This document shows positions 20,721-35,600 of a stretch of DNA of 64,000 bases, piece after piece; position 1 is the stretch's first letter, and every line of letters starts with the position of its first letter. The notes under the pieces were generated by a model. The model was not told the origin of the DNA. It was given only the letters and a program-made list of their open reading frames with translations, and ran no database searches. A program made the translations under genes and the position numbers. This stretch comes from Hemerocallis citrina (lineage: Eukaryota; Streptophyta; Magnoliopsida; Asparagales; Asphodelaceae): assembly GCA_017893485.1 (NCBI GenBank), contig JACEHZ010000203.1:310001-374000 (forward strand). Reading direction: 5' to 3'.

Positions 20721-23700
20721 ACCAAATACAGCCCTAAAGTTTTTTCGTTTGATTAAGCCAATAAACATGTGACAATAAATATACGGACCTATTTGAACTA
20801 ATTGCACAACGTGAAAGAAAAGATATTACTACTTAATAGGGGCATAACAAAAGATACTTATAATCTAAAGAGGCTGATATGAAAATAGACCTTGAACAAA
20901 CTGGATCTGCAGAGTACAGGTTCTTACCGTTACATTGTACGGCCCTTGATGCCCTGAAGGAAATCGGTACTGGTCAATGATTTCCATCTCCACCCAGAAA
21001 TGCTTGCCTTCTTCATCACGGAATGCTCTGGAAGCGTGTGATACATAAATTCCTTCCCGGTTGTATCTACTAGCAGCATTGTTTCTCCCATGGTTTAATG
21101 ATCTCCATTCCTAGAAGATAATAACCATGAGATTTATTTGTACATTTTAACATACAACAACAACAACAACAAAGCCTTTTTCCCAACTAGTTGGGTCGGC
21201 TACATGAATCCCGGTTTTCCAATCTATTCAGTTTAGCGCAATGTCTTCTATAAGGTCACAAGCTACATTTTAACATATATAAAATATAAAATAAACTACA
21301 AATAACAAGAGGATCCTAAACCATGGTGCTTCTTTGCAACTTTGACTCCAATTATGAAGGACATTATCCAAGAACACAGATCCTTGGGTAAATGATTACT
21401 GTTATAACCAGAGACAGAGAGATGCAGAGTATTTAACACAGGCACTTCCTATTTTAAAGTTCTGCCGTGCTGAACACACATACCTGACATGGCACTACAC
21501 AATTCAATGTAAATTTTTATTCTCGACTCTTTCCTATCAGCATGCCCGTAGCCACTTCTTAGGTGCATGGTTGTGTGGACATGTGGCCAGGGCTGGCCCC
21601 CACCTTGAGGCAGGTGAGGCGCTGCCTCAGGCCCCCGGATATTTTACAATTTTAGGGGTCCCAAATTTGTATTCCCCTTGTAAATATAAGCACGTATTTT
21701 GCGCGTAAAAAAATTATATTGTTATTAGGGGCCCTCAAAAATAATTATTTGGGCCTTTCGCCACGGGCTGCATGTGGCTTATAGCATACGCAAGCTTACA
21801 AAAGACGGAGACATGATCAAAACAGCCAGGCACCATTCAGTTTTTTCCCCCATTTAAACGGGGTTTAAACAAAACAGGATGGGTTTCTGTCTTTAATATA
21901 AAAATATATAAAAATAGGAAATGAAGGAAGAAAAAAAAATTAAAATTCAGAAATAAAGGGGGAAAATATGGAATATGTCAAATATTAAAGATTTATATCA
22001 TATTCACACAAAAAAAATAATTTGATAGATCATAAGTTCATTATAAAATTAAGGAAACACGCAAAGTGTGGCGGGTTGGCTTCATTATATGCTTAATTTT
22101 CGGGTTTCAATAGAGCCATTTGATAAAAATTCAAACCCGAGCCCGAAGATGGTTTAAGAAGAAAAAAAAATCAGTTTAAACCTGGCCAATTCATTGGCTG
22201 TTTAACCTCTTTTTCACAAAAAATGGAGACCCCCTTGCCATTGTGACCACTGTTTTACCCAAAACGGTAAGCTAAAAAAATCCGTTTAAATGAGCCGTTG
22301 AGACGTGTTTTTCACCATTTTTTTGGAACACTGAGCACACGTATAGCAATTAATTTTTAATCTTTCTTTGCTATAACTATTGTAAGGAACATTATAATTG
22401 ATGGAAATGATAATTTCAGTCTCTAACACCATTAAGAAGAAGCATGTGCATTCAACGTGCTAAAATGCTTGGTTGAAATAAATTGTCATTCTTGCCAAAT
22501 TGGGTAAGCTGCAGGATAGATTTCCAACATTAACAGCTTAGGCTTCGTTGCATATGGAAGTTATTGGTGATAGCAAAAAAATCAGTGAGAGTGGATTCTA
22601 TCTACCACCACATACCATTGTAGTACTTGACAAATTAATAAACAAAAAAAGGCAAAAATTAACATTTGGAACTGCCAAACCTTTAAAGGATGGTGAGGGG
22701 AAGGGGTGGAAAAGCAAAAAACATTTCCATTCATAGTAGACACAATGAGGTCAAGATCATCTCCACCATCAATGTTATCTGCCAAAACCATGCTATATCT
22801 GCATAAATTAATGAGGAAATATGATGAAAGGATGAGAACTAGAAGAAGGGTTTCTAACATACAAAACTCACATCTACATGCTTGTTCCTTCAAACATGAG
22901 TCCGACTCCATGCTTGTTCCTTCAAACATGAGTCCGACTCAAACAAATATCATAGCTACATTCTAGTCCCTCACAATGTGAGAATCACTCATTTTTAAGG
23001 ACTAATATGTGATATAAAATTAGCTAAACAGTTAGGACTAACATGTGGAATTCACAATGTTCGGATTCATAGAAATATAGAAATGTGAGCAACTAAAATA
23101 TTATATGAGATCTGTTAGGGAAAAATAGCTTAACAACCATCAAGATAGAAGGGAAAATAACCTACGTGGTCTCTCCAATGTCGACAACATCTGCACATGC
23201 AGTGGATCCATCAATTAAGTACAAATAGCCATCAAATGCAGTTGTAACAAGAGTGAGACCCTTCGATTTTTCATCACGTTTACTTAAATCAACAAGAAGA
23301 ACTGAGCTCATCACCCTTCCATGTGTCTTATATGGGAAGGGCTGAACAAAAGATCCATCCTTTCCACTGAGAACATATATATTCCCTGATATTGTTGGGA
23401 TAACAACATCAGTATAACCATCCCCATTAATATCGCCAATAGTTGGACTCTGGATGATATCAGCTTGAAATATCAGACATAAAAATGTGTATTACAAAAT
23501 ATTTACTAACTGGTAACAAATAACATTTAGTTAATGCATATTTGAAGCTCTAAGAGAAAGGCAGGACAGTTTAACCATAAGACTAGAGAGAACAGTTACC
23601 ATTAAGCAGTTGGAGGGGTACACATTAACCAAATCAATGCACTGAAGACGTGGTGTATACCCCCCAGATAACACTACCAAAACGTAACATTACTTAGATG

Positions 23701-26626
23701 TGTATGTAAAATGCAGAGACAGACAAAGATACAACCATGCAGACACAATAATTCCATAAGCTGATGATAGAGAAAGACCTGTCATTGCCCGAACGTCTTA
23801 GTCACAAAATATAGCTACATGCATGTAGTATCCTGGAATTATATACTGATGTCAATGTTCTTAAATGTGATAAGAGCATCCTCTTAAGTTCTCGCTTAAG
23901 CAGAGTGGACCTACAACCACTTTGGTTTGCCCATAAGCGCTCATAGGTGGAGATGCTTTTTTTTCTTAATTTAAAAAAGAGTTGGGGAGAAAAGTAGAAG
24001 AAAGAAGCTCTCCATTGTTGTTCTCACCGATCCCTATTGTCTCCATTGTCGCCTCGAAGAAAGAAGCTACAAACTATAATGCTTCTTTTACAACTAAAAA
24101 TCTGGTACAATGTCACATAGCAAATTTTTGTACCTAACTCCAGCTATTTAACAATAAATTAAGTACAGTACAGCTATAGCGAAGCCAATATTCAAATACT
24201 TGGGATGTCTTAGATAATAAGTTTTATGCTACATATTTTATAATTCAATTGATTGTGCTTTATCTGGAAAGGTTTTATGTATATACATGCGTGCAAAGAC
24301 AAATAATTAAACAAATAAGATTAAAAAAAGACCCCTCTTATTTTGTCATATCTTCATTGAAAATTCAGAGTTTGTATGCAATATTAATGAAGAAAGAATC
24401 TACAAACCATAATGCTTCTTTTACAACTAAAAATCTGGTACAATGTCACATAGCAAATTTTTGTACGTAACTCCAGCTATTTAACAATAAATTAAGTACA
24501 GTACAGCTATAGCGAAGCCAATATTCAAATACTTGGGATGTCTTAGATAATAAGTTTTATGCTACATATTTTATAATTCAATTGATTGTGCTTTATCTGG
24601 AAAGGTTTTATGTATATACATGTGTGCAAAGACAAATAATTAAACATATAAGATTAAAAAAAGACCCCTCTTATTTTGTCATATCTTCATTGAAAATTCA
24701 GAGTTTGTATGCAATATTAATGTTTTTATGGAAAGAAAATAAACATCATGCCTGTGGAATGAGACTCTTGAGATGCACTTCCCAAATTTCATTTCCCTGT
24801 GCAGTCCATGCAGCAACATTACCATGTGAATCAGCCGTCACTATTTCAATTTTACCATCATCATTTATATCTCCTGCCACCACTGGTGCCTGAATCTCCG
24901 CCATTTCAAGAGGAAACTTCTCTCGTACTTTACCTACACAAATGGTTGTGGACATGTGGTTAACATCAGAGATAAATCAACAGAAATAACTTGTAAGCAA
25001 CAACTACTAACTCTATGATATAAAAAAGAACTTAACCTTTCCAAAGTATGAGAAATCATGATTCATTCATGGATCCACACTCCAATGATGTTTCTAAAAT
25101 ATACAGTCTGAAGTTCAAAAGGGCATTATCCATAGCAAAACTGTTGTGCAGCATAAAAGAACGGGTATTTCAAAATACATAATAGAAAGGTCAGTTTACA
25201 GACAATAAGCCAAAGTTGTCTAGGTTGTTGACCTACCCAGTATGATACTTGCCCAAAACCACAGTACTATGATACTGCCTAAAAACAAAGAAAACCTATA
25301 AAAAAATTCTGATTGCAAGTAAGTGACACCAAGCCGTCTTCAATTGGTTCAATTGTTGAAGAGTGGGTATTGAGTCTATTGACACAAAGAAAAGAGAGTG
25401 CAGGAGGGAGAAAGAACATGCTTCGGTGAGTGCAAGAGAAATTTAAGTATATTAACGGTATGTAATATATATTGTTTATATTTTGTAGATTAAGAATAGT
25501 ATACTTTAATCGTGTAGTTGTATAATTTAAGAAACATTTTTGTAAAAAAAAACAAAACAAAAAAAAACACATTGAAGTAACAATTATCATAGATTGTTCT
25601 AATATGACAAAACAGTAAACTGAATTTTTGTTTTAAAAATTCATGTTAAAACTTTTTTAAACACCTGAAAAAATTGATACCAAAAAAGCCAATAACCAAG
25701 TCTATAAGCCCCATATTTCTGAGAATGTTGGAAACATGCACCAAAGTCGTAAAGTTAATACCAAACCCAGTATGGTTGTCAAGGCATTAATTTTATATTA
25801 AGTTTAATTAGCCAATACAGTTCCAGACTACATATTAAAACAACAACAACAACAACAATGCATTTTTCCCAACAAGTTGGGGTCGGCTACATGAATCCTG
25901 GTTTTCCATTCTGCTCGGTTTAGCGCAATATCTACATATCTTTTCTCACTGTTTTCACCCAAGTAAGTTTAGGTTTTTCCCTCTACCTTCAATACTTATC
26001 AAACCACTCTTTCTAACGGAGGCAGTGCTAGGTTTACGTGTGACATGTCTAAACCACCTGAGGCGATTCTCTCTTAATTTATCTAGGATAAGAGCTACCT
26101 TCAGCATGTCTCGTGTATGCTCATTTCAAATTCTATCCTTCATGGTTTTACCACACATCCATCTTAGCATCCTCATCTCTGCTACACTCATTTTTTGGAC
26201 ATGTTTCTTTGTAGCCCAAGACTGCTCCATACATCATTGATGGGCTAACCGAGAAGAACTTCGCACATATATGTAGGGGAGTCTTCAAGAGAGCACTGTG
26301 CCCTCAAGGCCTTGGAGAGCACTAATTGAGAACCCCTTGATACGAACCCCTTATAAAAAATCTGAACCGCTCATCTTCTTCTACATGCCGAACATAGCCC
26401 AAGGATGTGCTATCAAGTTATTTGACATTTATTTGCTCATCCCTCATGTCAGTAAAAAAATAAAGAATTTTCATCCATTTGTAACATTGTATAACATAAA
26501 CAAATGAACTTCAAATAACTTGATTTATATGCTACGGCTATGTTCGGCACGTAGGAGGTTTGTATCAATGGGTTCTCAATTAGTGCTCTCCAATGACTTG
26601 AGAGCAGGGTGTCCTCTTGAAGACTC

Positions 26627-26676
<50 letters not shown>

Positions 26677-29600
26677 ATTAATGGAGGTAGAGTGTCACCC
26701 TACATAAGAACCGTACACTCGGTCATATATAGAAGAAACATTAAAGAAAATTTCAATTCGTGCCATTGAAAATGATCTTCATATTATTAAACATAGGGTG
26801 ATGAAAAATCACTAGATGTGTACATGTTTTGCTCATCCATCATGTGATTGCAAGATGAACAGTTTTTCTGCAATAGAACAAATGAGACCACACGACGGAT
26901 GAGCAAAACGTGTGTGAACCGGTGAAAAAATTATAAACGGACGTTATAACAAGAAAACAAGATAATTTTAAAGGAAATAATTGATTGGGACAGCACTAAC
27001 CAACAGGAAACATTGATACAATCATTAAAAGAAAGTTAGCTATCATTAAAAGAAAGTTAGCATTGATGAAGTCTAATAAGCTTACCACGATGATCCAGTA
27101 TATATACCAAGCCAAAGGATGTGCCAACAAGAATATCAAGATTACCATCACCATCAAGGTCAATGACAGTAGGAGAAGAATATATATAGGCTCGAAAAGT
27201 TCCAGTTTCAAGACTCATATCGAGCTCGGCAGTCCATTTAACTTGTCTGGTATCAAGATTGAAAACTACAATGCCACTGGCAACATATTTCTCCACATCA
27301 ATGCCACCCAATTCAGCTAAATGCTCCGAGTTTTCATAGTATCTGTAAATTGATATTAGAATATATATATAAATATCAAAAGAAATTAAACAAGCATTAA
27401 AAGAAATATAAAATAGGCTTCTGAGGATCAAGCCCCAGATAAATTGGATACATAATACTTACAGATCGGATTAATATTATGGGCAAAGAGTAAAAACAAT
27501 CTACAAAGAAATTAAGGCATCGAATACAGTAGTCACTAGAGTTCTAAGGCTTTGGATGCAGACTACATGATATTTGCAACCCAAATGGAACACAATTCAA
27601 GGACTAGTTCTCAAGCAGATCAAACAAAACGATATGGTCAATTAACACCAAAATTTAGAGTAAATGGTTATAGAACTTCATGGGAACTGTACATGTTTCT
27701 TAAATATATTAGTTCAAAGGACATTTTCCCTCAAAAAAAGCTTTCTTAGTGTTCAAAGCAGTAGTATGTACAGGATATTAGATGGTCTATGTTGGGAAAA
27801 TTACAAAGTTGTATATTTAAGTGACCAACAATCAAACTAAAAAAAAACATAAAAGATAAAGGCAGTGGAGTGCAAAGCATTAACCCACGTATAATGGTCT
27901 ACTAGATTTCTTGCTTGGCATAACTTTAGATCTCTGTAGGAGTTAACACAAGGCCTAAAGAATGCTAACTTACAGACAAGCATTGATCCATCCAAATACC
28001 CGACCACAGGTAATCCGTTGGTATCAAAGAGAACCTTCATGGTTCTTCGTCAAACACTTAGTTGTGGGATGACCGATTGAGAAATGGAAAAAACCACTTA
28101 TTCTGTTATTAGTCAAATAAAGAGTTAAAAATACTTCATGTGCTTTAGTTCAAAACCAAGCAATCTAGACCCCAAGCTTAAACATTGTGAATGCCACTTT
28201 AATTTTGTTTTTAAAGACAAACTATTTACTCCTGAGTTATGTTCTCATTTCATACACCAGAACTAAGTGAACAATTTCAATTCAAATGCAACATTGCAAA
28301 GCATAGGATAATTAAGGACATAGAAACTGAAAAGAACTGATGAGGACATCGGTTGTGATGAGGACATCGGTTCTGTTTTGTTCTATTTTGATATTTAGCC
28401 CTATGTAAAAGTTTTGCAATTTACACCCTTTATTTTATGCACTAGAATATTTTGGAGATTTGTATTGAGATTTGTTTTGAGCCTATATATAGGCCTTGAG
28501 AATAATGAGAAAGTATGCTATTATTGATTTAAAATATTATTGTGTGTTGAGTTATTGCTCTGCATTCTTTTCTTGTGCGTGTCAGACCATAAGAAATTAT
28601 TAGGGTTTGTGAGAAGCTCTAAACTATACCCCAAATCCCCCAAAATCAATTAATTAAACCCTAAACTAACTCCCCCCTTCTCCTCTTTCTTCTTCCTCTC
28701 CGTTGAGTCCCGAAACCCACAACGCCCATCTCTCCTTCCCTATCCTCAACCAACCACCTCCGAAACCCCTCCGACGGCATCACCTTCCTCTCGCCTCTAC
28801 TTCCCGAAGCCCCGCAACCACCTCCCGACGCCTTCGCCCCTCCATCCTCCTCGTCGCCGCACACCTCGCCGCCCCACCTTCTTCGTCCACCTTAGTGCCT
28901 TTCTCTCACCATCGTCGAAACCCTAATCCCCATAACCCTACTTCCCAAATCCCCTCAACTTCTAAACCCTAATTGTAACGCCCAGCAAAATTAAGTAATG
29001 ACAATTTTGCCCTCGTGTGTTACGCACGTGTATTTGTACCGTTACGAGTAATATTCGTAACGTATTTTTCTATAAATGTCATACATATCTTATATTTTGA
29101 TTATTTATATGTTTTCTGTTTTCTCAAAACTCATTTTTATCCTATTTTTAGCAAACTCAAACATTTATTTTAATCCTTGTGTTTTACGTACATTGCACAT
29201 GCTTTCAATACACGTGTCGATTACGTATATTTTCCGTTACGTAAAATATCCATAACATTATCAAAATAAATATTTTCGTATGTTATATTCCGAGTATTTA
29301 AAAACATTTCCCCATTAATCAAATCTATTTCATATTTTGAATATTTTTACGTGCATCGCACGTAAATTCTTATGTGCATTTTTATTTCTAATTTTTTCTA
29401 GAAGTCTTGTACATTTTTATTCTCATTTTGTTTGTCACAATTTTATTATTTATTTCTAATAAAAACCCATAGGCCTAAAGTCTATTTTCAAGCCCACTAG
29501 AAATTCATTAAAAAGAAGCCCATTAATTTATTCTACTTTAAATAAACATTACACTTGTCATGTAACAAACATATACAACCAAATAAATAACAAATAATTA

Positions 29601-32600
29601 AGTGAATGAGGGTGTGTGCACGTGCACAAAAGTGCACACGGGGGAAATTGAAGGGGTGGCTGGCCATAGGATGGGAAAAGGAAGAGATTGGGAGTGGGTG
29701 TTTAATAAGAGAGTGGGTATTTATTTAGGGTAGTGGGGGTCCTTTCATCTACCCATATGACCCTATAAATAACCCCTTCTAATTCATGAACAATGCACCA
29801 AAAAACAAAACAAAAGAGAAGAAAAGAAAGAGAAAAGAAAGAGAGCTCGGAATTTCTTCAAGAAGGGAGGCTCGGTCTTGCTTTGCTAGGAGGAGAAGAG
29901 CTTTTGTGTTGGAGCTAGGAGTCATTCTCTAGGAGTCTTCTTCTACTTGTTCTTTCATTAAGGTGGGTGATTCTTGAACTTTCTAAAATGTAGTAGTATG
30001 CATGTGTAGGAATACTGATGCATGAAATTGATAATTCATATGAATTGTAGTTAATTTTGTGATGATGTTATTTGGAATATTTGATAGATACGAATATGAA
30101 AAGAAATGCATGCTAATTGAAAGATTGTTATGAAGAAAAGTTGAAATGATGTTGTTGGGTGCATGGTAATACATCATGATTAGATTAAATGAACTGGGGG
30201 ATAAATTCATACACAGAGTTGTTAATCTATGTAAAAAAAGTAACTGTTTTGAGTTTTGTTTGCACTTCAGAAAATCATGTTTAATAAAGTAGTTGAAATC
30301 TAGAACTAAAACTTTTATGAGAGTATCTTGTATATGTCAGGAACATCCCTTTAAAATTTCATAAGATTTGGAGGTCATTTACTATTTTAATAAAATCTAA
30401 ACTTAGGACTGGTTGGCAATCGACTAATTGCTGAAAATCTGTACACATTTCGGTTTTTGATCATTTCAGCATCTTAGATGAAGTAATTTGAGAAAAGTCA
30501 AAACTAAGAACTTGAAGTAGACTCATTAACCTTTATGTAAAGTCTATGAAATCAAATTTTCACAAAGAAATGAATTTATAATGAATTTTACAAGACTGAA
30601 AAAGTGGTAGTATTTCGATAATTCGACTCTACTGTAGATTTCGAAGAATTCAGGGTTATAAATACAATATTTTGGAGAAACTTATAACTAAGAAATTGTA
30701 GTGGACTTGTATACCTTTATTTTGAACTAAAGAACACAAAGTTTCATGAAGTACATAATTTTCTATGATTTTTACAAGTAGCATGAGCTGCAGTTTTCTG
30801 ATTTTGAATTTACTGTTTTACAAATAAATTTAGACAAAGTAATTGAGGATGATTCTAGGTGATTTTAACTACAAAGATATAGTACTCTGTTATGAAACTA
30901 ATAAATCTATCTTTTGAATAGAATTAAGATTTATAATTGAAATATAGATGAATATGAAAAAGGGTTTACTTAATCGAAGAAACTTATAGCTTATTAAAGT
31001 GAATTGTTGGTTATGTGATCAACCAAGAAGTGTTACTTCATGATTGATAACGAATAATGAATGAAAGGATTTGAATGAAATATGAATACATGAAATTGAG
31101 AATATGAATTATAAGGGTATGAGTACCCCATGATTTTTGAACATGAAAAGATGTTGATTCTAGAGGCTTAGTGAGACCCAGGTGCCGACAAGTAATGATA
31201 ATGATTAATTGATTTGAGAAGTGGCCAATATGGGCTGTCGTTCTCGATATTTTTTTTTAATGTGAAACCGGTATGAGGGTAAGCTAGCTCTAGGTGGTGT
31301 TATTTATTTATGTTTAAACTTAAGGATAGGCATTAAGGGGAGATGTAATAAAACTTGGGCAAACGTAAGTGAGGTGCCTCTATATAGTCTGACGGTGGAC
31401 TCCAGGCCTATAGACTCAGTTTGACGGTGGACTCCGGGACTGTGGTTGCTTGCGATGGAGATTAATTAAATCAGGAACTATGATTGGTTTGACGATGGAC
31501 TCCAGGATCAGGAATAGTCGAACAGATGAGAGGTCGTTCTCCAGTGTATATATGCGTATACCGAGCTAGAGGGGCACTTGCGGAATGTTCGCACGACGAG
31601 GATTTCCGTATAGCTTGACAGTGGACTCTAGGGCTGGAATCCGTACTCGTGGAATATCTAAAACTTGATTTTGTTACCGAGCAGTTTTTCATGGCGAGGG
31701 ATTAAACCCTTTATTGTGGAGTACGTAGGTGCTTGCCCTCGGACCTATGTAGAATGGGATGCATAGAATCCGAACAAGTATGCTATAGTGTCATTGTAGT
31801 ATAACACCTGCATTAGGCATTAAGTCATATCATACATTGACATGTATAGGATAGTCACTTTTTACACTTTTATATGCATTCAAGTATGTGATTGTTAAAG
31901 TAAAAGAATCGTTATATTACGGCATAGTGAGGATCGCTGTTTTATAATATTGCGTCGGTTGTAAGCAACTGACGTGCCCACAGATTTTCAGTGTTGGGCT
32001 TGGATTGGATTGGCAAGGACTTAAAGACGGTTGATGATAAAGATTATATTCATGATTAAAGCTGTTGATATTAGAGTTGTATTTCATGTTATATTTTATT
32101 TTAACTTCCGATGTGTAACTCTGTAATAAACATTGTTGTGTAATGAAAAATTTTAATTTTCGTATAAAATTGTACGAATTGAAGTAAAAGATCTTGTTGA
32201 ACTACAAATTACATGTAAATGGAATTCGAGGTGTTACACTAATCCCCAAATCCCTTCCCCCACCGAACCCAACCTCCCAGAGCCACCTCGACAGGCGAGA
32301 ACCCCTGAGCTCCACCATCTACTATTGTTCCGACTTGCTTTCCCTGCCTCGATGCTCGACGCTTTTGCTGCCCTCCCCGACCGCAATCAACTCAGTCTCC
32401 AAGCACCCCTTTTGGCGGCCAACAACTCCAACAACATCGAGATCTGTTTCTTCTCCATCCTTTGCGACAACTCGTTCATCGAAACCCAATAAACTATTTT
32501 CACTTCTCGAATATTTGTGATACTGCTTTATCGTCTCTAGATTATTATCTAAATTTACTGTCGTCCACAAATATTGAGTGTGTTTTTACTTGTTAAGTAG

Positions 32601-35600
32601 GGTGCGGATTGTTATAGACTATTTTACTTACTAAGAACGTTTAGGTATAATTATTGATTGTTAGGATTGAATATTTAATTGGGTTGACTTAATCTGTATT
32701 ACATGTTGGTAAACTTAATCTTTTAAAATTCTTGAAAATTCTCTACTTAAGGTTAAATTACATCATTTTTGTATCAGAGCGAAGGTTTTTAAAACCCTAG
32801 TTCTTGCATCATTTATTATAATTTGTGCATTCATTTAGAAATCGTTCTTGCATCATTTTTTTTTTAAATTTATTCATTTTAGGGTTATCTTTTTATCTTT
32901 CTTTATTAGATCATTTCAGATTTTTTTTTAAAAATCATTTTAGGTGCATTTAGGACATGTTTCCCCAAATTTCAGTAAACACACGTCACCACAACCCATA
33001 GAATTCAGCGAGCCCCTTTTCGAACTAAAATCGACAACTCTGATATTTCCACTACCCTCGCTGTCATTCAAGCAACTCTTGTCAATATCAATCAGAAACT
33101 TGAGAAAGTGAAATTGAATCAAAATGTTGCCCCTGACGATCATCGTCAAATCCCTCAAGAGAATGATCGTGACGACCGACGTCAAGATCGTGACCCTAAC
33201 GAATAATACAAGAAGAACGTTAATGCTGACGATCCCTACTTTGAAGGCCGTATGGAACCCCAAGCTTATCTCGATTGGATCCGTGCCATGGACCACTACT
33301 TCGTGTGGTTTGACATGAGTGAAAACCTGAAGGTCAAATTTATCACGATGAAATTGACTGGTAAAGCTCAACACTGGACCAATCTTGAACATTCCTGCAG
33401 AGGCCGAGGCTTGGCACCCATAACCACTTGGGAAGCCATGAAAGAAACAATCACTGAGAGATGTGTTGTTATCGTTCCATACCCGATTGCTAGATTCGTG
33501 GAACCAACTCTATCAAGAAAGCAAATCCACCAAAAAATATGTTGATAAATTTAACGACTTCCTTATTCGGTGCAATGCCTTAGGTAAAGAGAGCGAAGAA
33601 CAAACTCTCTAGGTTCAGAGCTGAATTACGAACCGTTCTTAGGAACAAGCTACTTCATAGAAACATGGACTCCTTAGCAGCAGCTTATGCCTTTATCCTC
33701 GATATGGATTTCCTTAAAGCAAGTTTTCACTATAAGTCCAGCGATTCGAGAGATCATTCCTCTAGAATGACCATTACTAACCCCTCTAGACCCGAGTCCC
33801 CCTCTTTTCAGTATCCCAACAAGTCTTACCCAAGCTAGCCTACTTCAAATTTCTATCCACCTGGAAATGACAACACGGGTACAAATACTGAAAAAGACTG
33901 CTCTAAGATTGATCCTCTCACTAAGTACTATAAATACAGGGAATACGACCATGTTGCTGGCAATGTTTCAGCCCCAGTAAGATCATACCGCTGTCATTGC
34001 TGATGAGCCCGACAATGAGTTTACCTATGAACCTCATGTAAGTGATGATTTCGGTGAAGAGGATGACCAGTCTCTCAACTGTATTCGGTCTATTCAATTA
34101 CCTCCATTGAATGTACCTAAGTTACTCATTCCTTCTCAAGTCACTTGGCAGCCTATAGATTTTATCCATGTGTTAGAACATCACACAGAGTTTGCATCCA
34201 CATTTGCATCCTGCATTCATAATTTGCATAGAGAAATTTCTAAGAAAATTAATGAGAATAATTTTAACTACAAGTTAATAGCAGATACTAGAAGAAATTT
34301 TAAAATTTTTGATGTTGGTGACGAAGTGATGGTTCAGATTCGTCCGAAACGGTTTCCAGCTGGATCCGTTAAGAAATTGAACACACGTGTTGTATGCCCA
34401 TTTAAAATTCTGCATAAAATCAATGATAATGCCTATGTCGTTGACCTTCATGAAGATTTTGGCATAAGACTTTCAATATCGAGAATTTAGCACCCTATGA
34501 GGACCCAAAATTTAACCATCGAAATTCTCTTATAAATGAGTCTACCCTGCAGCCTAATTGTGAGAGTCCCATATTTTTCCTTTACCTGATACTACTTACC
34601 CACCGACAGACAAATTGAATAATATTTTAGATAATCAGATAATCTCTACTAGTAGAGATAGTGATATTCATAGGTATTTGGTAAGATGGAAAAACAAGTC
34701 GAAGTCGGAGGACACTTGGATTGATCGGAAAGAGCTCCAGCACTTGGATAAGATCTTCTGGAGCACTATGACATGATCACTGATTTTGACTCGACTGGGT
34801 CGAGCTCTCTCCCACCCGGAGAGAATGATGAGAACATCGGTTCTGTTTTATTTTATTTTGAGATTTAGCCATATGTAGTAGTCTTACAATTTGCACCCTC
34901 TATTTTATATATTAGAATATTTTGGACATTTATATTGAGATTTATTTTGAGCCTATATATAGGCCTTGAGAATAATGAGAAAGTATGCTATTATTGATTT
35001 CAAAAATTAGTGTGTTGAGTTATTGCTCTACATTCTTTTCTTGTGCGTGTCGGACCATAAAAAATTATTAGGGTTTGTGAGAAATCCTAAAAAAAGTATT
35101 AGAATTTGTGAGAAGCTCTAAACTAATTCCCCCCCCCCCTCTCCTCTTTCTTCTTCCTCTCTGTTGAGTCCCGAAACCCACAATGCCCATCTTTCCTTCC
35201 CTCTCCTCAACCGACCACCTCTGAAACCCCTCTGACGACATCACCTTCCTCTCGCTTCTACTTCCCGAAGCCCCACAACCACCTCCTGACGCCTTTGCCC
35301 CTCTATCTCCTCCCCGTCGCCGCACACCTCGTTGCCCCACCTTCGTCCACCTTGATGTCTCTCTCTCACCATCATCGAAACCCTAATCCCCATAACCCTA
35401 CTTCCCAAATCCCCTCAATTTCTAAACCCCAATCCCCAAATCCCTTCCCCTACCGAACCCGACCTCCCTGAGTCGCCTCGACAGGCAAGAACCCCCGAGC
35501 CCCACCATCTACTACTGTTCCGACTTGCTTTCCCTGCCTCGACACCCGACGCCTTTGCTGCCCTCCCCGACCGCAATCAACTCAGTCTCTAAGCACCCCT

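Noticed and set aside
28703..28972. Pro/Ser-rich ORF as a gene start
   Set aside because: It lies in the chromovirus LTR leader and is duplicated in the 3' LTR.
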